This document shows, piece after piece, positions 8,874 to 18,195 of a stretch of DNA of 64,000 nt. The stretch comes from Colwellia sp. 1_MG-2023 (GTDB taxonomy: Bacteria; Pseudomonadota; Gammaproteobacteria; Enterobacterales; Alteromonadaceae): the NCBI RefSeq assembly GCF_030546755.1, contig NZ_JAUOPE010000001.1:434001-498000 (forward strand), written 5' to 3'. Below the pieces are notes generated by a model. That model was not told the DNA's origin, ran no database searches, and saw nothing but the letters and a program-made list of their open reading frames with translations. A program made the translations under genes and the position numbers. How positions within the stretch are numbered: position 1 is the first letter of the stretch; each line of letters begins with the position of its first letter.

Positions 8874-10493
8874 ATGAATATTCTCAATCAATTATCGATA
8901 TCTAAAAAAATCTACGTGATACCTACTATTGGCACAATCAGTTTTATTTTTTATTTAATTTTATCGACAATTACAGCTAACAATAACGTTCAGTTACTTT
9001 CAGAAGCGAGAGATGTACAGTTTCCCGTTGTTCAATATTCAAAAGAAGTTTCTGTCTCCATTGTACGAATCTCGGAAATGCTTAATAGTGCGGTTACAAC
9101 GGGTGAAGAAGAAGCTATTGATGATGCAAATGCGCTTGCGGCTCAAATTTCGTCATTAATTAATAATATCGGTAAAAGTCACGTTAAATTTTCTTCTGAT
9201 AAAAAACAAATACAACAACAATTCGATGATTACTACACTCAAGCAAAAGCTCTTTCGCTGGGGATGATTAATGAAACTATAGACTTTTCAAAACTTCCTG
9301 AGATGGGGAAGGCTATGAATCAATCATACGAAAAAGTAACTAGCACTGTTGAAAATTTTAATAAAAGAAATGTGACAGCTTTTGAAAATAGCATAAAAGA
9401 GGCTAACAATTCCGCAGAAAGCTTAGTAACTACTGGGTTTATTATGGGGTTTATCACCATTGCATTATTATTTGGTACCGCTATTCCGATTGTTTCAGGC
9501 ATTAAATCTTCATTATCAAATGTCATTGCTTCATTAAGTGACTTAGCCGATGGTGAAGGGGATTTAACCGTAAGGCTTGAAAGTAAAACGAAAGATGAAG
9601 TGGGTGAACTTGTACGTTGTTTCAACCGATTTATCGAAAAATTACAAAACACAATTAAGCAAGTGGTAGACATAGCTTTACCATTATCAGATATGGCATC
9701 TACTGTTAGCGCTACGGCAGAAGAGACCAATAATATAACAATGGAGCAACAAAAAGGTACTCAAAATACTAAAGATGCTGTTGAAAGCCTAAATATTAGT
9801 GTTCGCAGTGTTGCTGACAATGCCGCACAAGCGGCAGTAGCGGCAACTCAAACTTCGCAAGTTTCAACGCAAGGCGCCGAAGTAGTTTCAACAACAGTCA
9901 ATACTATTCACCAGCTTGCCCAAACTGTTGAAAGATCGTCAGAAGTTATTGACCAACTTGACAGTGATGCTAACCAAGTGGGAGCCGTTTTAGATGTTAT
10001 TCGTGCCATTGCAGATCAAACGAACCTGTTAGCATTAAATGCTGCAATAGAAGCCGCCAGAGCCGGTGAGCAAGGTCGTGGATTCGCCGTTGTTGCTGAT
10101 GAAGTAAGAACGTTAGCTTCGCGTACACAAGAGTCAACAATAGAAATTCAAACCACAATAGAAAAACTGCAAGCTGCAGCTAAAGAAGCTGTAGACGCTA
10201 TGAGTAGTGGAAAAGAATTAGCTGACAATAGTGTTGAGCAAGTGAGTGAAGCCGGTAAGTCTTTAGATGAAATTACAACATCTGTTGCACAAATTAATGC
10301 GATGACAGAAGACATTGCTAATTCAACGGAAGCACAGTCTGAATCTGCCGCCCAAATTGTTTCTCATGTTGACGAGATAAGCAACAGTACTGAGCAAACA
10401 CACACAGCTTCAGAAGAATTAGCTGAAGTCAGTGGAAAATTAGCCCTATTAGCAAATGATTTAGGCATTATTGCTAAAGGCTTTAAAGTTTAG
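8874..10493 (+). CDS. Methyl-accepting chemotaxis protein
   Basis: This is an inner-membrane chemoreceptor of 539 residues. It has an N-terminal membrane helix (about 14-35), a helical periplasmic sensor of about 150 residues, a second membrane helix (about 187-209), and a HAMP linker ([20 protein letters not shown]). A long cytoplasmic coiled coil follows. The conserved hairpin tip ([20 protein letters not shown], about residue 380) is the CheA/CheW contact. There is no C-terminal CheR-docking pentapeptide. The ligand is unknown. The next two genes encode a porin-like protein and a phosphate-binding-type protein in the same direction, so they may be functionally linked. Confidence 0.93.
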   Translation: MNILNQLSISKKIYVIPTIGTISFIFYLILSTITANNNVQLLSEARDVQFPVVQYSKEVSVSIVRISEMLNSAVTTGEEEAIDDANALAAQISSLINNIGKSHVKFSSDKKQIQQQFDDYYTQAKALSLGMINETIDFSKLPEMGKAMNQSYEKVTSTVENFNKRNVTAFENSIKEANNSAESLVTTGFIMGFITIALLFGTAIPIVSGIKSSLSNVIASLSDLADGEGDLTVRLESKTKDEVGELVRCFNRFIEKLQNTIKQVVDIALPLSDMASTVSATAEETNNITMEQQKGTQNTKDAVESLNISVRSVADNAAQAAVAATQTSQVSTQGAEVVSTTVNTIHQLAQTVERSSEVIDQLDSDANQVGAVLDVIRAIADQTNLLALNAAIEAARAGEQGRGFAVVADEVRTLASRTQESTIEIQTTIEKLQAAAKEAVDAMSSGKELADNSVEQVSEAGKSLDEITTSVAQINAMTEDIANSTEAQSESAAQIVSHVDEISNSTEQTHTASEELAEVSGKLALLANDLGIIAKGFKV

Positions 10494-10579
10494 CTTTATT
10501 TACAATAATAATATTAAAAAATGGTAATAAAAATCTGATATTCATTCAATTACATACTAAAACTCAGGGAGATTAGTAT

Positions 10580-11764
10580 ATGAAAAAACTGCAATTTTTT
10601 ACCATAGGGTTATCACTACTCTATATACCTCAAAGCTTTGCGGATATTACGCTCAATGGCTTTGCTTCAATTAGAGCAAGTCAAGCAAACTCAGATGGAG
10701 GAACCACGCCTTTTGGCGAGTTTGAAGAGGGTGAAATTTCCTTTAAAAGTGAATCATTATTTGCTGTGCAAGCAACAGCCGATTTAACAGAAGGCCTCAG
10801 CGCAATCATTCAACTTTACGCAGCTGGTGAGAATGATTTTGATGTTGAAGCCAGATGGGCATACATTAGTTACCAATTAGCGGATAATCACACAATTAAT
10901 GTCGGTAAATTAGCCAACCCAACATTTCATCAGTCAGAGTACGAAAAAGTAGGGTTCGCACATAATTTTTCAAGATTACCAAAAGCGGTTTACACAGGCT
11001 TTCCTTTCGCGACAATGGAAGGCATTGCCTTAAATAGCCAATTTGAATTAGCTGATGGCGATTATACACTAGATACTAAAGTACTTTACGGTAGCTGGGA
11101 TGGCAATATTACGTTAAACGGTGTTGGAAATGTTCCATTAGGACTCAACGATATTATGTCTGTCAATGCGACCTTATCGGGTGATTGGTGGAAAGTATTT
11201 TCAGGTGCATTTACTACAGAAATGAAAGCAGAATCATTAGACGCTAATTCATATTTTCCAGCTATTCAGCCTGGAGTTGAAGCGGCATTAAGCTTAGGAG
11301 CAACACAAAGCGATATAACTAATTTTACCAATGCTGTTGCCTGGGATAAAAAAGATGGACTATATTGGTTTGCTGGATTTGGCGTAGACTATGAAGATTG
11401 GTTAATCGACTTTGAATACACTAACTATGGCGTACAAGACTCAGTGGATGCACCAAACGAAAACTGGTACTTAGCACTAGGTCGACGATTCGATAGTTAT
11501 ATCATTACCGTTCATGCAGAAGAGTCCAAACAACCTGATGATTACGGGTTTCTAAATGGTATTAACCACCCAGTATTACAAGCCACAGGTAAAGGACTTC
11601 AAGGTGTTTTAGCTGCCAATGAATTTGATGGTTATGGCATATCGCTAAGATACGATTTTCATCCAAGCGCTGCATTAAAAGTCGATTACTTCACCGGTGA
11701 AAACCAAATTACTAATATTGGTGATTATCAAATAATGTCAGTTGGCGTTGACTTAGTCTTTTAG
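10580..11764 (+). CDS. Porin-like outer-membrane protein
   Basis: The product is 394 residues with signal peptide MKKLQFFTIGLSLLYIPQSFA, probably cleaved after SFA. The mature protein is a large barrel with many alternating strands (for example LNGFASIRASQAN and INVGKLANPTFHQSEY) and a C-terminal VGVDLVF ending in phenylalanine. It resembles the group of Alteromonadales porins often found beside a small PstS-like protein. An AGGGAG sequence precedes the ATG. The next gene starts 9 bp after its stop, so the two are almost certainly one operon. Confidence 0.8.
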   Translation: MKKLQFFTIGLSLLYIPQSFADITLNGFASIRASQANSDGGTTPFGEFEEGEISFKSESLFAVQATADLTEGLSAIIQLYAAGENDFDVEARWAYISYQLADNHTINVGKLANPTFHQSEYEKVGFAHNFSRLPKAVYTGFPFATMEGIALNSQFELADGDYTLDTKVLYGSWDGNITLNGVGNVPLGLNDIMSVNATLSGDWWKVFSGAFTTEMKAESLDANSYFPAIQPGVEAALSLGATQSDITNFTNAVAWDKKDGLYWFAGFGVDYEDWLIDFEYTNYGVQDSVDAPNENWYLALGRRFDSYIITVHAEESKQPDDYGFLNGINHPVLQATGKGLQGVLAANEFDGYGISLRYDFHPSAALKVDYFTGENQITNIGDYQIMSVGVDLVF

Positions 11765-11773
11765 GAGAAAGTG

Positions 11774-12184
11774 ATGAGATATGTTAATTCAATTATACTC
11801 TTAGCATTAAGCTTAATCGCTTTGAATGTACAAGCAGTCACCGTAATCGTACACCCTAGTAATGCGAATGCTTTAAATAAAAAAACCTTTAAAAAAATAT
11901 TCCTAGGAAAAAGCAAAAAGTTTCCTGATGGTAGTCAAGTCATCCCTATCGACTTAACCGGTGGAGATGCTAGGGAGCAATTTTTAAATAATGTCGTTGG
12001 CAAATCAGAAAGTCAGTTAAAAGCTTATTGGTCAAAATTGATTTTTACTGGTAAAGGACAAGCCCCTAAGTCGGTAGATACTGAAGCAGAGGTTATTAAA
12101 TTTGTTAGCCAAACCCCCGATGCAATTGGCTACATAAGTGATGGCGCCGTTGATGATACGGTAAAGGTTGCAGCGAAGTTTTAA
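11774..12184 (+). CDS. Short PstS-like phosphate-binding-type periplasmic protein
   Basis: I choose the ATG at 11774, 6 bases after AGGAG; a GTG at 11771 is too close to that site. A signal peptide (MRYVNSIILLALSLIALNVQA) is followed by about 115 residues. These match the first lobe of a periplasmic binding protein of the phosphate type: VHPSNANALNKKTFKKIFLG, then SKKFPDGSQVIPID, then the terminal AIGYISDG. Full PstS proteins are more than twice as long, so this is a single-lobe form, common in marine gammaproteobacteria. It lacks an ABC permease partner here and follows the porin-like gene by 9 bp. Confidence 0.85.
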   Translation: MRYVNSIILLALSLIALNVQAVTVIVHPSNANALNKKTFKKIFLGKSKKFPDGSQVIPIDLTGGDAREQFLNNVVGKSESQLKAYWSKLIFTGKGQAPKSVDTEAEVIKFVSQTPDAIGYISDGAVDDTVKVAAKF

Positions 12185-12206
12185 TAACGCTTTAACATTA
12201 CAAACA

Positions 12207-12240
12207 AAAAAGCCTGAATAATAAATTATTCAGGCTTTTT
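12207..12240. terminator. Bidirectional terminator
   Basis: AAAAAGCCTGAATAAT and its complement form a long perfect stem with A and T tracts on either side. It can stop both the porin/PstS-like transcript (plus) and the rpsP-rplS transcript (minus). Confidence 0.9.
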
Positions 12241-12266
12241 ATTAAGCTACTTTTGATAAAAAGAGA

Positions 12267-12620
12267 TTATCTTTTTGCCAATTTCTCTTTGATACGTGCA
12301 GAGCGACCTGAACGTTCACGAAGATAGTAAAGTTTAGCTTGACGAACATCACCGCGGCGTTTGACTTCAATTGAGTCAACGATTGGGCTATGTGTCTGGA
12401 ATACACGTTCTACACCAACACCGCTCGAAATTTTACGAACAGTGAACGCAGAATTGATGCCGCGGTTTTTAATAGCAATAACTACACCTTCATATGCTTG
12501 AAGACGTGTTTTATCACCTTCTGTAACTTTTACTTGTACAACTACCGTATCGCCTGGTGCGAATGCTGGTAAGTCAGTTTTCATTTGCTCTTGTTCGAGC
12601 ATATCAATAATTTTACTCAT
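12267..12620 (-). CDS. rplS: 50S ribosomal protein L19
   Basis: Standard-length L19 (117 residues) located at the 30S-50S interface. The signatures [43 protein letters not shown] and [14 protein letters not shown] are intact. It is the last gene of the rpsP-rimM-trmD-rplS operon, starting 37 bp after trmD, and is followed by the hairpin at 12207-12240. Confidence 0.99.
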   Translation of the reverse strand: MSKIIDMLEQEQMKTDLPAFAPGDTVVVQVKVTEGDKTRLQAYEGVVIAIKNRGINSAFTVRKISSGVGVERVFQTHSPIVDSIEVKRRGDVRQAKLYYLRERSGRSARIKEKLAKR

Positions 12621-12657
12621 AATACCTTCTTCCTAGAGTTCACAGTCATCAACAGTC

Positions 12658-13449
12658 TTACTTATTACTATCTTTAATAGTCTCAAGCATTTTAACTTGT
12701 TCTGCTGTCAGAGCTAGGTCAGTTAAAAGTTCTGGTCTCCTAGTCCATGTTCTTTCTAATGACTTAAATTGTCGCCATTGCTTTATATGTTCGTGATTAC
12801 CACTTAATAGCACTTTTGGTACTGACTTCCCCTCATCGGTTCCATCATCAAAAATTTCTGGCCTTGTGTAATGTGGACAATCTAATAAACCGTCTGAGAA
12901 AGAATCTTGCTCAGCAGATTGATTATGTCCTAAAACACCCGGCACAAAGCGTGCTACGGCATCAATTACATTCATCGCAGGAAGTTCTCCTCCGCTTAAA
13001 ACATAATCTCCGACAGACCATTCTTCGTCGATATCCGACTCAATAAGTCTTTCGTCTATGCCTTCATAACGTCCTGCTATAAATATCAGTCGGTCATGCT
13101 GTGCTAATTCGCGTACACCAGCTTGGTCCAATTTACGTCCTTGAGGTGATAAATAAATGACCTTAGCTTTACCATCCGCTGCCTCTCGAGCAGCATGAAT
13201 GGCATCTCGTAACGGTTGTACCATCATCAACATGCCCGGACCTCCGCCATAAGGACGGTCATCAACGGTGCGATGTCGATCATGAGTAAAGTCTCTTGGA
13301 TTCCATTTATGAAATTCAATCAACCCGTTTCGGATCGCTCGGCCTGTCACCCCATACTCGGTTATTGCGTCAAACATTTCTGGAAAAAGGCTTATCACCC
13401 CTATCCACAATTTCTTATTACTAAGATTATTGTTTACGCCGTCACTCAA
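12658..13449 (-). CDS. trmD: tRNA (guanine-37-N1)-methyltransferase
   Basis: TrmD is a SPOUT-fold methyltransferase that makes m1G37 and prevents frameshifting. Trefoil-knot motifs are visible: [36 protein letters not shown], and [15 protein letters not shown]. The frame has no ATG near [14 protein letters not shown]. The TTG at 13449, one base after the rimM stop and preceded by CAGG at the rimM 3' end, gives [10 protein letters not shown]... and 263 residues, so I choose it. An ATG at 13494 would overlap rimM by 44 bases. A TTG at 13410, directly before WIGV, is a third option. Confidence 0.95.
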   Translation of the reverse strand: MSDGVNNNLSNKKLWIGVISLFPEMFDAITEYGVTGRAIRNGLIEFHKWNPRDFTHDRHRTVDDRPYGGGPGMLMMVQPLRDAIHAAREAADGKAKVIYLSPQGRKLDQAGVRELAQHDRLIFIAGRYEGIDERLIESDIDEEWSVGDYVLSGGELPAMNVIDAVARFVPGVLGHNQSAEQDSFSDGLLDCPHYTRPEIFDDGTDEGKSVPKVLLSGNHEHIKQWRQFKSLERTWTRRPELLTDLALTAEQVKMLETIKDSNK

Positions 13450-13450
13450 G

Positions 13451-13978
13451 TTAGAAACCTGGGTCCCAGTCAACACAAATTTGTTTGTTTTCAATGCTTA
13501 CCGATTTAACTACTTGGTCCATAAGATACGGGATTAATCGTTCTTTTTTTCCAAAGCCATCATTTCGGTTTGCTTTTACAACCAATACATCATTGGCACC
13601 AGTTTCCAACATATCGGAAACCTCACCAAGATCGTAACCATTGGCCGTCACAACTGCCATTCCCATTAAATCTCGCCAGTAAAAATCACCTTCAGGTAAC
13701 TCAGGCAAAGCGTCTTCTGTTGTTAAAATTTCTGATCCGACAAAAGCTTGCGCTTCATCACGATCATCAACTCCGCCAACTTTAACAATGAGTCCGTTGT
13801 TATGTCTGCGCCAATCGGTAATTTCTACTGATTGTGTGTTATTTCCTAATTTTAACGACCAAGGAAAATAGTCAAGTATGGCTTCGGGTTCATCAGTGAA
13901 TGAATGTATTTTCAACCAACCTTTGATGCCATAGACTGCGCCTATTTTGCCAAGGATAATTTCTTTTACTTCTGTCAC
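13451..13978 (-). CDS. rimM: Ribosome maturation factor RimM
   Basis: RimM helps 30S maturation by binding S19 and the 16S head. The 175-residue protein has the N-terminal beta-barrel ([19 protein letters not shown]) and the PRC-barrel half with [25 protein letters not shown]-like sequence and ERLIPY. It lies 35 bp downstream of rpsP and nearly touches trmD, which suggests coupled translation. Confidence 0.98.
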   Translation of the reverse strand: MTEVKEIILGKIGAVYGIKGWLKIHSFTDEPEAILDYFPWSLKLGNNTQSVEITDWRRHNNGLIVKVGGVDDRDEAQAFVGSEILTTEDALPELPEGDFYWRDLMGMAVVTANGYDLGEVSDMLETGANDVLVVKANRNDGFGKKERLIPYLMDQVVKSVSIENKQICVDWDPGF

Positions 13979-14013
13979 GATTGCTCCTAAACCTACCTTT
14001 TATAACTAAGCTA

Positions 14014-14262
14014 TTAAGCTGCTACTTGAGCGTCTTTTACTAACTTGGCCACACGATCAGATACCGTTGCACCCTGACCAACCCAATGGTTGATACGGTC
14101 TAGGTCTAAACGTAATTTTTCCGCTTGACCTTGTGCTGTCGGGTTGAAGAAACCAATTCTTTCGATGAAACGACCATCGCGAGAATTACGGCTATCTGCA
14201 ACAACAACCTGATAGAATGGACGCTTCTTAGCGCCGCCTCGAGCTAAACGAATGGTAACCAT
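14014..14262 (-). CDS. rpsP: 30S ribosomal protein S16
   Basis: The 82-residue S16 starts with the canonical [10 protein letters not shown] at 14262, behind a strong GAGG site. The open frame extends 15 codons further upstream but that part is leader. The core sequence [20 protein letters not shown] and [10 protein letters not shown] is unmistakable. It is the first gene of the operon. Confidence 0.98.
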   Translation of the reverse strand: MVTIRLARGGAKKRPFYQVVVADSRNSRDGRFIERIGFFNPTAQGQAEKLRLDLDRINHWVGQGATVSDRVAKLVKDAQVAA

Positions 14263-14340
14263 ATCGTCCTCTATATATTTAAGTGTTAAAACGAATTTTC
14301 CAGACATTTCCTGACACCAGGGTGACAGAAAAGCTCGCGT

Positions 14341-14368
14341 ATTCTACGCTTTTCTAATAAAAACGCAA
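14341..14368 (-). promoter_or_regulatory. Sigma-70 promoter of the rpsP operon
   Basis: On the minus strand a -35 TTGCGT (14363-14368) and a -10 TAGAAT (14341-14346) are separated by 16 bp. A GC-rich discriminator (CGCGAGC) follows, as in growth-rate-controlled ribosomal promoters. The predicted start gives a leader of about 70 bases before rpsP. Confidence 0.65.
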
Positions 14369-14490
14369 GCATTAACGCAAACTATCAGGTTAATTGAAAA
14401 TTTCTTTTGTTGTTCTGATAAAGCAAGTGAAGATAAGTGGAATAGTTAACGTATATAAGGAGGATAATTTAAAAAAACAGAAAATACAAA

Positions 14491-14508
14491 AGGCAACCTA
14501 AGTTGCCT
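14491..14508 (-). terminator. Hairpin after ffh
   Basis: AGGCAAC-CTAA-GTTGCCT forms a 7-bp stem. On the minus strand it is followed by TTTTG and then a T-rich stretch. It starts about 30 bp after the ffh stop. Confidence 0.65.
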
Positions 14509-14538
14509 TAATAAACAATAAATTGATAAAAAAACTGA

Positions 14539-15921
14539 TTATCGGCCAAACATGCCTCCGCCGCCCATACCACCTGGTGGCATCATGCCTTGCATAGAAC
14601 GCATCATTTTTTTCATGCCGCCTTTACCTGACATTTTTTTCATCATTTTCTGCATTTGAGTAAACTGTTTTAATAGCTTATTTACATCTTGAATTTGGGT
14701 ACCAGAGCCTGCGGCAATTCTGCGCTTGCGAGAACCTTTGATAATATCAGGACGCTCACGTTCACCCGGTGTCATTGAGTTAATAATCGCTTCCATACGA
14801 ATGGTCACCTTATCATCCATTTGATCTTTAACTTTATCTGCCATGTTCCCCATGCCAGGCAATTTATCCATCATGCCCATCATGCCGCCCATATTTTTCA
14901 TTTGAACAAGCTGATCACGAAAATCTTCTAAACTAAAGCCTTTACCAGATTTAACTTTCTTGGCTAATTTTTCGGCTTGCTTGCGATCAACTTTTTGCTC
15001 AACTTCTTCAATCAGTGATAAAACATCACCCATGCCTAGAATTCTTGAAGCTATACGGTCAGGATGGAAAGGCTCTAACGCCTCTATTTTTTCACCAACC
15101 CCCATAAACTTAATAGGTTTACCTGTGATATGACGAATAGAAAGAGCCGCACCACCGCGTGCATCACCATCAGTTTTTGTTAAAATAACACCCGTTAATG
15201 GTAAAGCGTCATTAAATGCTTTAGCAGTATTCGCTGCATCTTGACCTGTCATGGCATCAACAGTAAATAATGTTTCAACTGGATTAATTGCTTGATGAAG
15301 GTCTTTAATTTCATCCATCATGCTTTCATCAACATGTAAACGACCTGCAGTATCAACAATTAACACATCGAAGAAGTTTTTCTTGGCATGATCAATTGCC
15401 GCATTCGCAATATCAATAGGCTTTTGTTTGATGTCACTCGGGAAAAAGCCAACGTCAATTTCATTGGCTAAGGTTTCCAGTTGTTTAATGGCTGCTGGAC
15501 GATATACGTCAGCACTAACCACTAACACTTTTTTCTTTTCACGCTCTTTTAAGTACTTAGATAATTTAGCCACTGAAGTGGTTTTACCCGCACCTTGCAA
15601 ACCAGCCATTAATACTACCGCGGGCGGTGTCGCTTTTAAGTCAAGCGCTTCGTTGACTTCCCCCATTGCCGCTTCAAGTTCTTTTTGAACAATTTTTACA
15701 AAGACTTGACCTGGCGTTAAGCTTTTAGAAACGTCAGTACCAACCGCACTTTCTTTTACTTTCGCAATAAATTCACGAATAACAGGTAAAGCGACATCAG
15801 CTTCGAGTAATGCCATCCGCACTTCACGCAGGGTATCTTTAATATTGTCTTCAGTTAATCGGCCACGGCCACTGATATTTTTTAGCGTTTTGGTTAAACG
15901 ATCAGAAAGATTTTCAAACAT
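14539..15921 (-). CDS. ffh: Signal recognition particle protein Ffh
   Basis: This is the SRP54 GTPase that, with 4.5S RNA, delivers nascent inner-membrane proteins to FtsY. The 460 residues follow the order N domain (1-90), G domain with GLQGAGKTTSVAK (P-loop, about 107), DTAGRLHVD and TKTDGDARGG, then the Met-rich M domain (about 295-460) with GSGTQIQDVNKLLKQF. It ends in a Gly/Met-rich tail. Neighbouring ypjD and corC genes on the other side match the usual gammaproteobacterial arrangement. Confidence 0.98.
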   Translation of the reverse strand: MFENLSDRLTKTLKNISGRGRLTEDNIKDTLREVRMALLEADVALPVIREFIAKVKESAVGTDVSKSLTPGQVFVKIVQKELEAAMGEVNEALDLKATPPAVVLMAGLQGAGKTTSVAKLSKYLKEREKKKVLVVSADVYRPAAIKQLETLANEIDVGFFPSDIKQKPIDIANAAIDHAKKNFFDVLIVDTAGRLHVDESMMDEIKDLHQAINPVETLFTVDAMTGQDAANTAKAFNDALPLTGVILTKTDGDARGGAALSIRHITGKPIKFMGVGEKIEALEPFHPDRIASRILGMGDVLSLIEEVEQKVDRKQAEKLAKKVKSGKGFSLEDFRDQLVQMKNMGGMMGMMDKLPGMGNMADKVKDQMDDKVTIRMEAIINSMTPGERERPDIIKGSRKRRIAAGSGTQIQDVNKLLKQFTQMQKMMKKMSGKGGMKKMMRSMQGMMPPGGMGGGGMFGR

Positions 15922-16127
15922 GTAATACTCGAATGTTAGCTAAGTAATAAACAACGCATTAAGTGCGTGGTGAATAATTCTAATAAGTATAAAATATTCT
16001 TAAAGATATGGCTTGTCATTTTTGATTTTCAAGGGCGAAAGCATGTAGAAATATGGTTTACTTTTATCCTTCGCTTTTTTAATTCTATGATAAGCTTACG
16101 ACAAGAAAGATTAAGAGCGACATTACG

Positions 16128-17207
16128 TTGAACGATATTACGCAAATATTTAATGAACTAGTTAATAACTTTCTTTTTTTAAGTGCTGAAGCTAGTCCAT
16201 GGTTATTATTAGGATTAATTATTGCTGGGATGATGAAAGCTTGGGCACCCACGAGCATTTTAAGTCATCATTTAGGTAAAGGTAAATCAGCCATTGTTAA
16301 AGCCGCGCTCATTGGCGCACCATTACCACTTTGTTCGTGCGGGGTAATTCCCGTTGCAACTGAACTTAGAAGAAGTGGTGCTTCATCACCTGCAACGGCT
16401 TCATTTTTAGTAGCAACTCCAGAAACAGGTGTTGATTCAATTACCGTGTCGTACGCGTTATTAGGGCCAATCTTTGCCATTTATCGTCCGATTTCAGCAA
16501 TATTATCTGCGATAATTACGGGTTTGTTAGTGACGACAGCCAAAGTAATTCCACCTTCAAGCAACACGCCAACCTCCTGTTGTGCAAGTAAAGCAAAGCA
16601 AGAAGCGCCTAGCTGCTGTGATACTTCTTCAGAAAAAAAGAAAGTCACATTTATTAGCAAAACATTAACCGGTTTACGATATGCAGTCACACAATTAATT
16701 GATGATTTAATTATTTGGTTATTAATCGGATTAATCTTTGCCACTTTAGTAAAAACATTTGTACCTACATCTTTCCTGTTGAGTTATGGCAGTGGTTTAC
16801 CAGCGATGCTATTAATGATAGCTATTTCCATCCCCATGTATATTTGTGCAACGGCTTCAACACCGATTGCCGCAGGTTTCATTTTAGCGGGCATTTCACC
16901 TGGCACAGCATTAGTTTTTATGATGGCAGGACCAGCCACTAATATTTCCACGTTAGGGATCATTAAAAAAGAAATGGGGATGAGTGTGTTAATTCGGTAT
17001 TTAATTGGGATTGGCAGTTCGGCAATTGCTTTTGGCTTATTGCTTGATTGGGGCATCAATTATTTTGCCATTAATATTAGTCAGCAAATGCAACACAATC
17101 ATGAAATGCTACCTTATTGGTTTGGTTTAACCTGCGCAGCTGTTATCACATTTTTTGCCATCAAACCGTTGAGGAATAACCTGCTACAATTTTCGCTCAA
17201 AGGCTAG
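16128..17207 (+). CDS. SO_0444-type heavy-metal (Cu/Zn) efflux permease
   Basis: This 359-residue inner-membrane permease has two homologous halves of about four membrane helices each. The first half carries the putative metal motif PLPLCSCGVIPVA (about residue 64) and the second half ends with MAGPATNISTLG. A cytoplasmic or periplasmic linker contains two vicinal Cys pairs (TSCCAS and PSCCDT, residues about 147-163), suggesting soft-metal binding. The family has been called copper/zinc efflux or ArsP-like; the actual substrate here is not shown. The start is TTG at 16128, with AAGAGCGA upstream. It is divergent from ffh. Confidence 0.8.
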   Translation: MNDITQIFNELVNNFLFLSAEASPWLLLGLIIAGMMKAWAPTSILSHHLGKGKSAIVKAALIGAPLPLCSCGVIPVATELRRSGASSPATASFLVATPETGVDSITVSYALLGPIFAIYRPISAILSAIITGLLVTTAKVIPPSSNTPTSCCASKAKQEAPSCCDTSSEKKKVTFISKTLTGLRYAVTQLIDDLIIWLLIGLIFATLVKTFVPTSFLLSYGSGLPAMLLMIAISIPMYICATASTPIAAGFILAGISPGTALVFMMAGPATNISTLGIIKKEMGMSVLIRYLIGIGSSAIAFGLLLDWGINYFAINISQQMQHNHEMLPYWFGLTCAAVITFFAIKPLRNNLLQFSLKG

Positions 17208-17318
17208 CTTAAGCACGGTTTTCTGATAAGATCGAAAAAGTTTACTTTATATCAATATTAGCTTTAGTAAATTAAATAGAATGAATTTTAAAACAAACAT
17301 GTATTAATGGAGTGATTG

Positions 17319-18116
17319 GTGGAGTTTTCTCATTTTGGCGCTTTAATAGCTTTTATTTGCTATATCTCAGCAACATTAGCTGTCGTATTACGATTATTTC
17401 ATCCTAAAGGCCCCCATATCATTACTATTTTAACCTTAGGTTGTTTAGCAATAATTGCCCATACGCTTAATACTGTTGACTATTTATTTAAACAAGAAGT
17501 TGTCAATTTTTCGCTCCCCAACGTTGTTTCATTAGTGAGTTTAATCATTACCTTAACAGTGACAGCGTTGGCTTTACGATTTAAAGTTAATTTGTTAATC
17601 CCTGTTACTTATAGCTTTGCCGGGCTATGGCAATTAATGATGATTTTTACACCGCAGGGTCACGGTACTCCGGCAATTTCCGAAGATTTAACCGTGCTCA
17701 GCCACATCACTTTAGCTTTAATCGCTTATTGTGTTTTAGTAATAGCCACGCTTTTTTCCTTTCAAGTTGCGTATATTAATATGAAGCTGAAAAGAAAAAA
17801 TTTAGCAGCAGTGCACCATCTCCCCCCATTAATGCAAGTAGAAACTCAGCTGTTTGTTATTTTGTTTATCGGCACTACATGTCTGTTTTTGAGTCAATTG
17901 ACCGGCTTTATCTTTTTGGAAAATTTTATCTCTAAAGAAAATGCTCATAAAACGGTACTATCAATCATAGCCTTAGTCTTTTATTTCATTATTTTATGGG
18001 GTCATTACAACCAAGGCTGGCGCGGTCATCGGGTATTAACATTAACGGTTATTGCCACAAGTTTATTAACTTTGGCTTATTTTGGTAGCCGATTTGTTAA
18101 AGAGTTTCTCTTATAA
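17319..18116 (+). CDS. ypjD: YpjD-type inner-membrane protein (CcsA/cytochrome c assembly fold)
   Basis: This protein of about 265 residues has eight membrane segments of the CcsA type and the conserved end WGHYNQGWRGHRV (about residue 225). E. coli YpjD lies next to ffh and corC-like yfjD in the same order. Its role is unsettled; heme or cytochrome handling has been proposed for the fold. I start it at GTG 17319, 6 bases after GGAG. The adjacent TTG at 17316 is the alternative. It is followed by a strong terminator. Confidence 0.82.
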   Translation: MEFSHFGALIAFICYISATLAVVLRLFHPKGPHIITILTLGCLAIIAHTLNTVDYLFKQEVVNFSLPNVVSLVSLIITLTVTALALRFKVNLLIPVTYSFAGLWQLMMIFTPQGHGTPAISEDLTVLSHITLALIAYCVLVIATLFSFQVAYINMKLKRKNLAAVHHLPPLMQVETQLFVILFIGTTCLFLSQLTGFIFLENFISKENAHKTVLSIIALVFYFIILWGHYNQGWRGHRVLTLTVIATSLLTLAYFGSRFVKEFLL

Positions 18117-18140
18117 CGCTTTTTAAGGTATAACTACTCT

Positions 18141-18175
18141 TAACTTAATCTATTGTAGAATTAAGTTATTTTTTT
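18141..18175 (+). terminator. Intrinsic terminator after ypjD
   Basis: TAACTTAATCTA pairs with TAGAATTAAGTTA (one bulge) and is followed by seven T. It lies 25 bp after the ypjD stop and ends 20 bp before the corC-like gene, so that gene probably has its own promoter or depends on read-through. Confidence 0.8.
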
Positions 18176-18195
18176 AGTCATATAGGATCCCTTTT

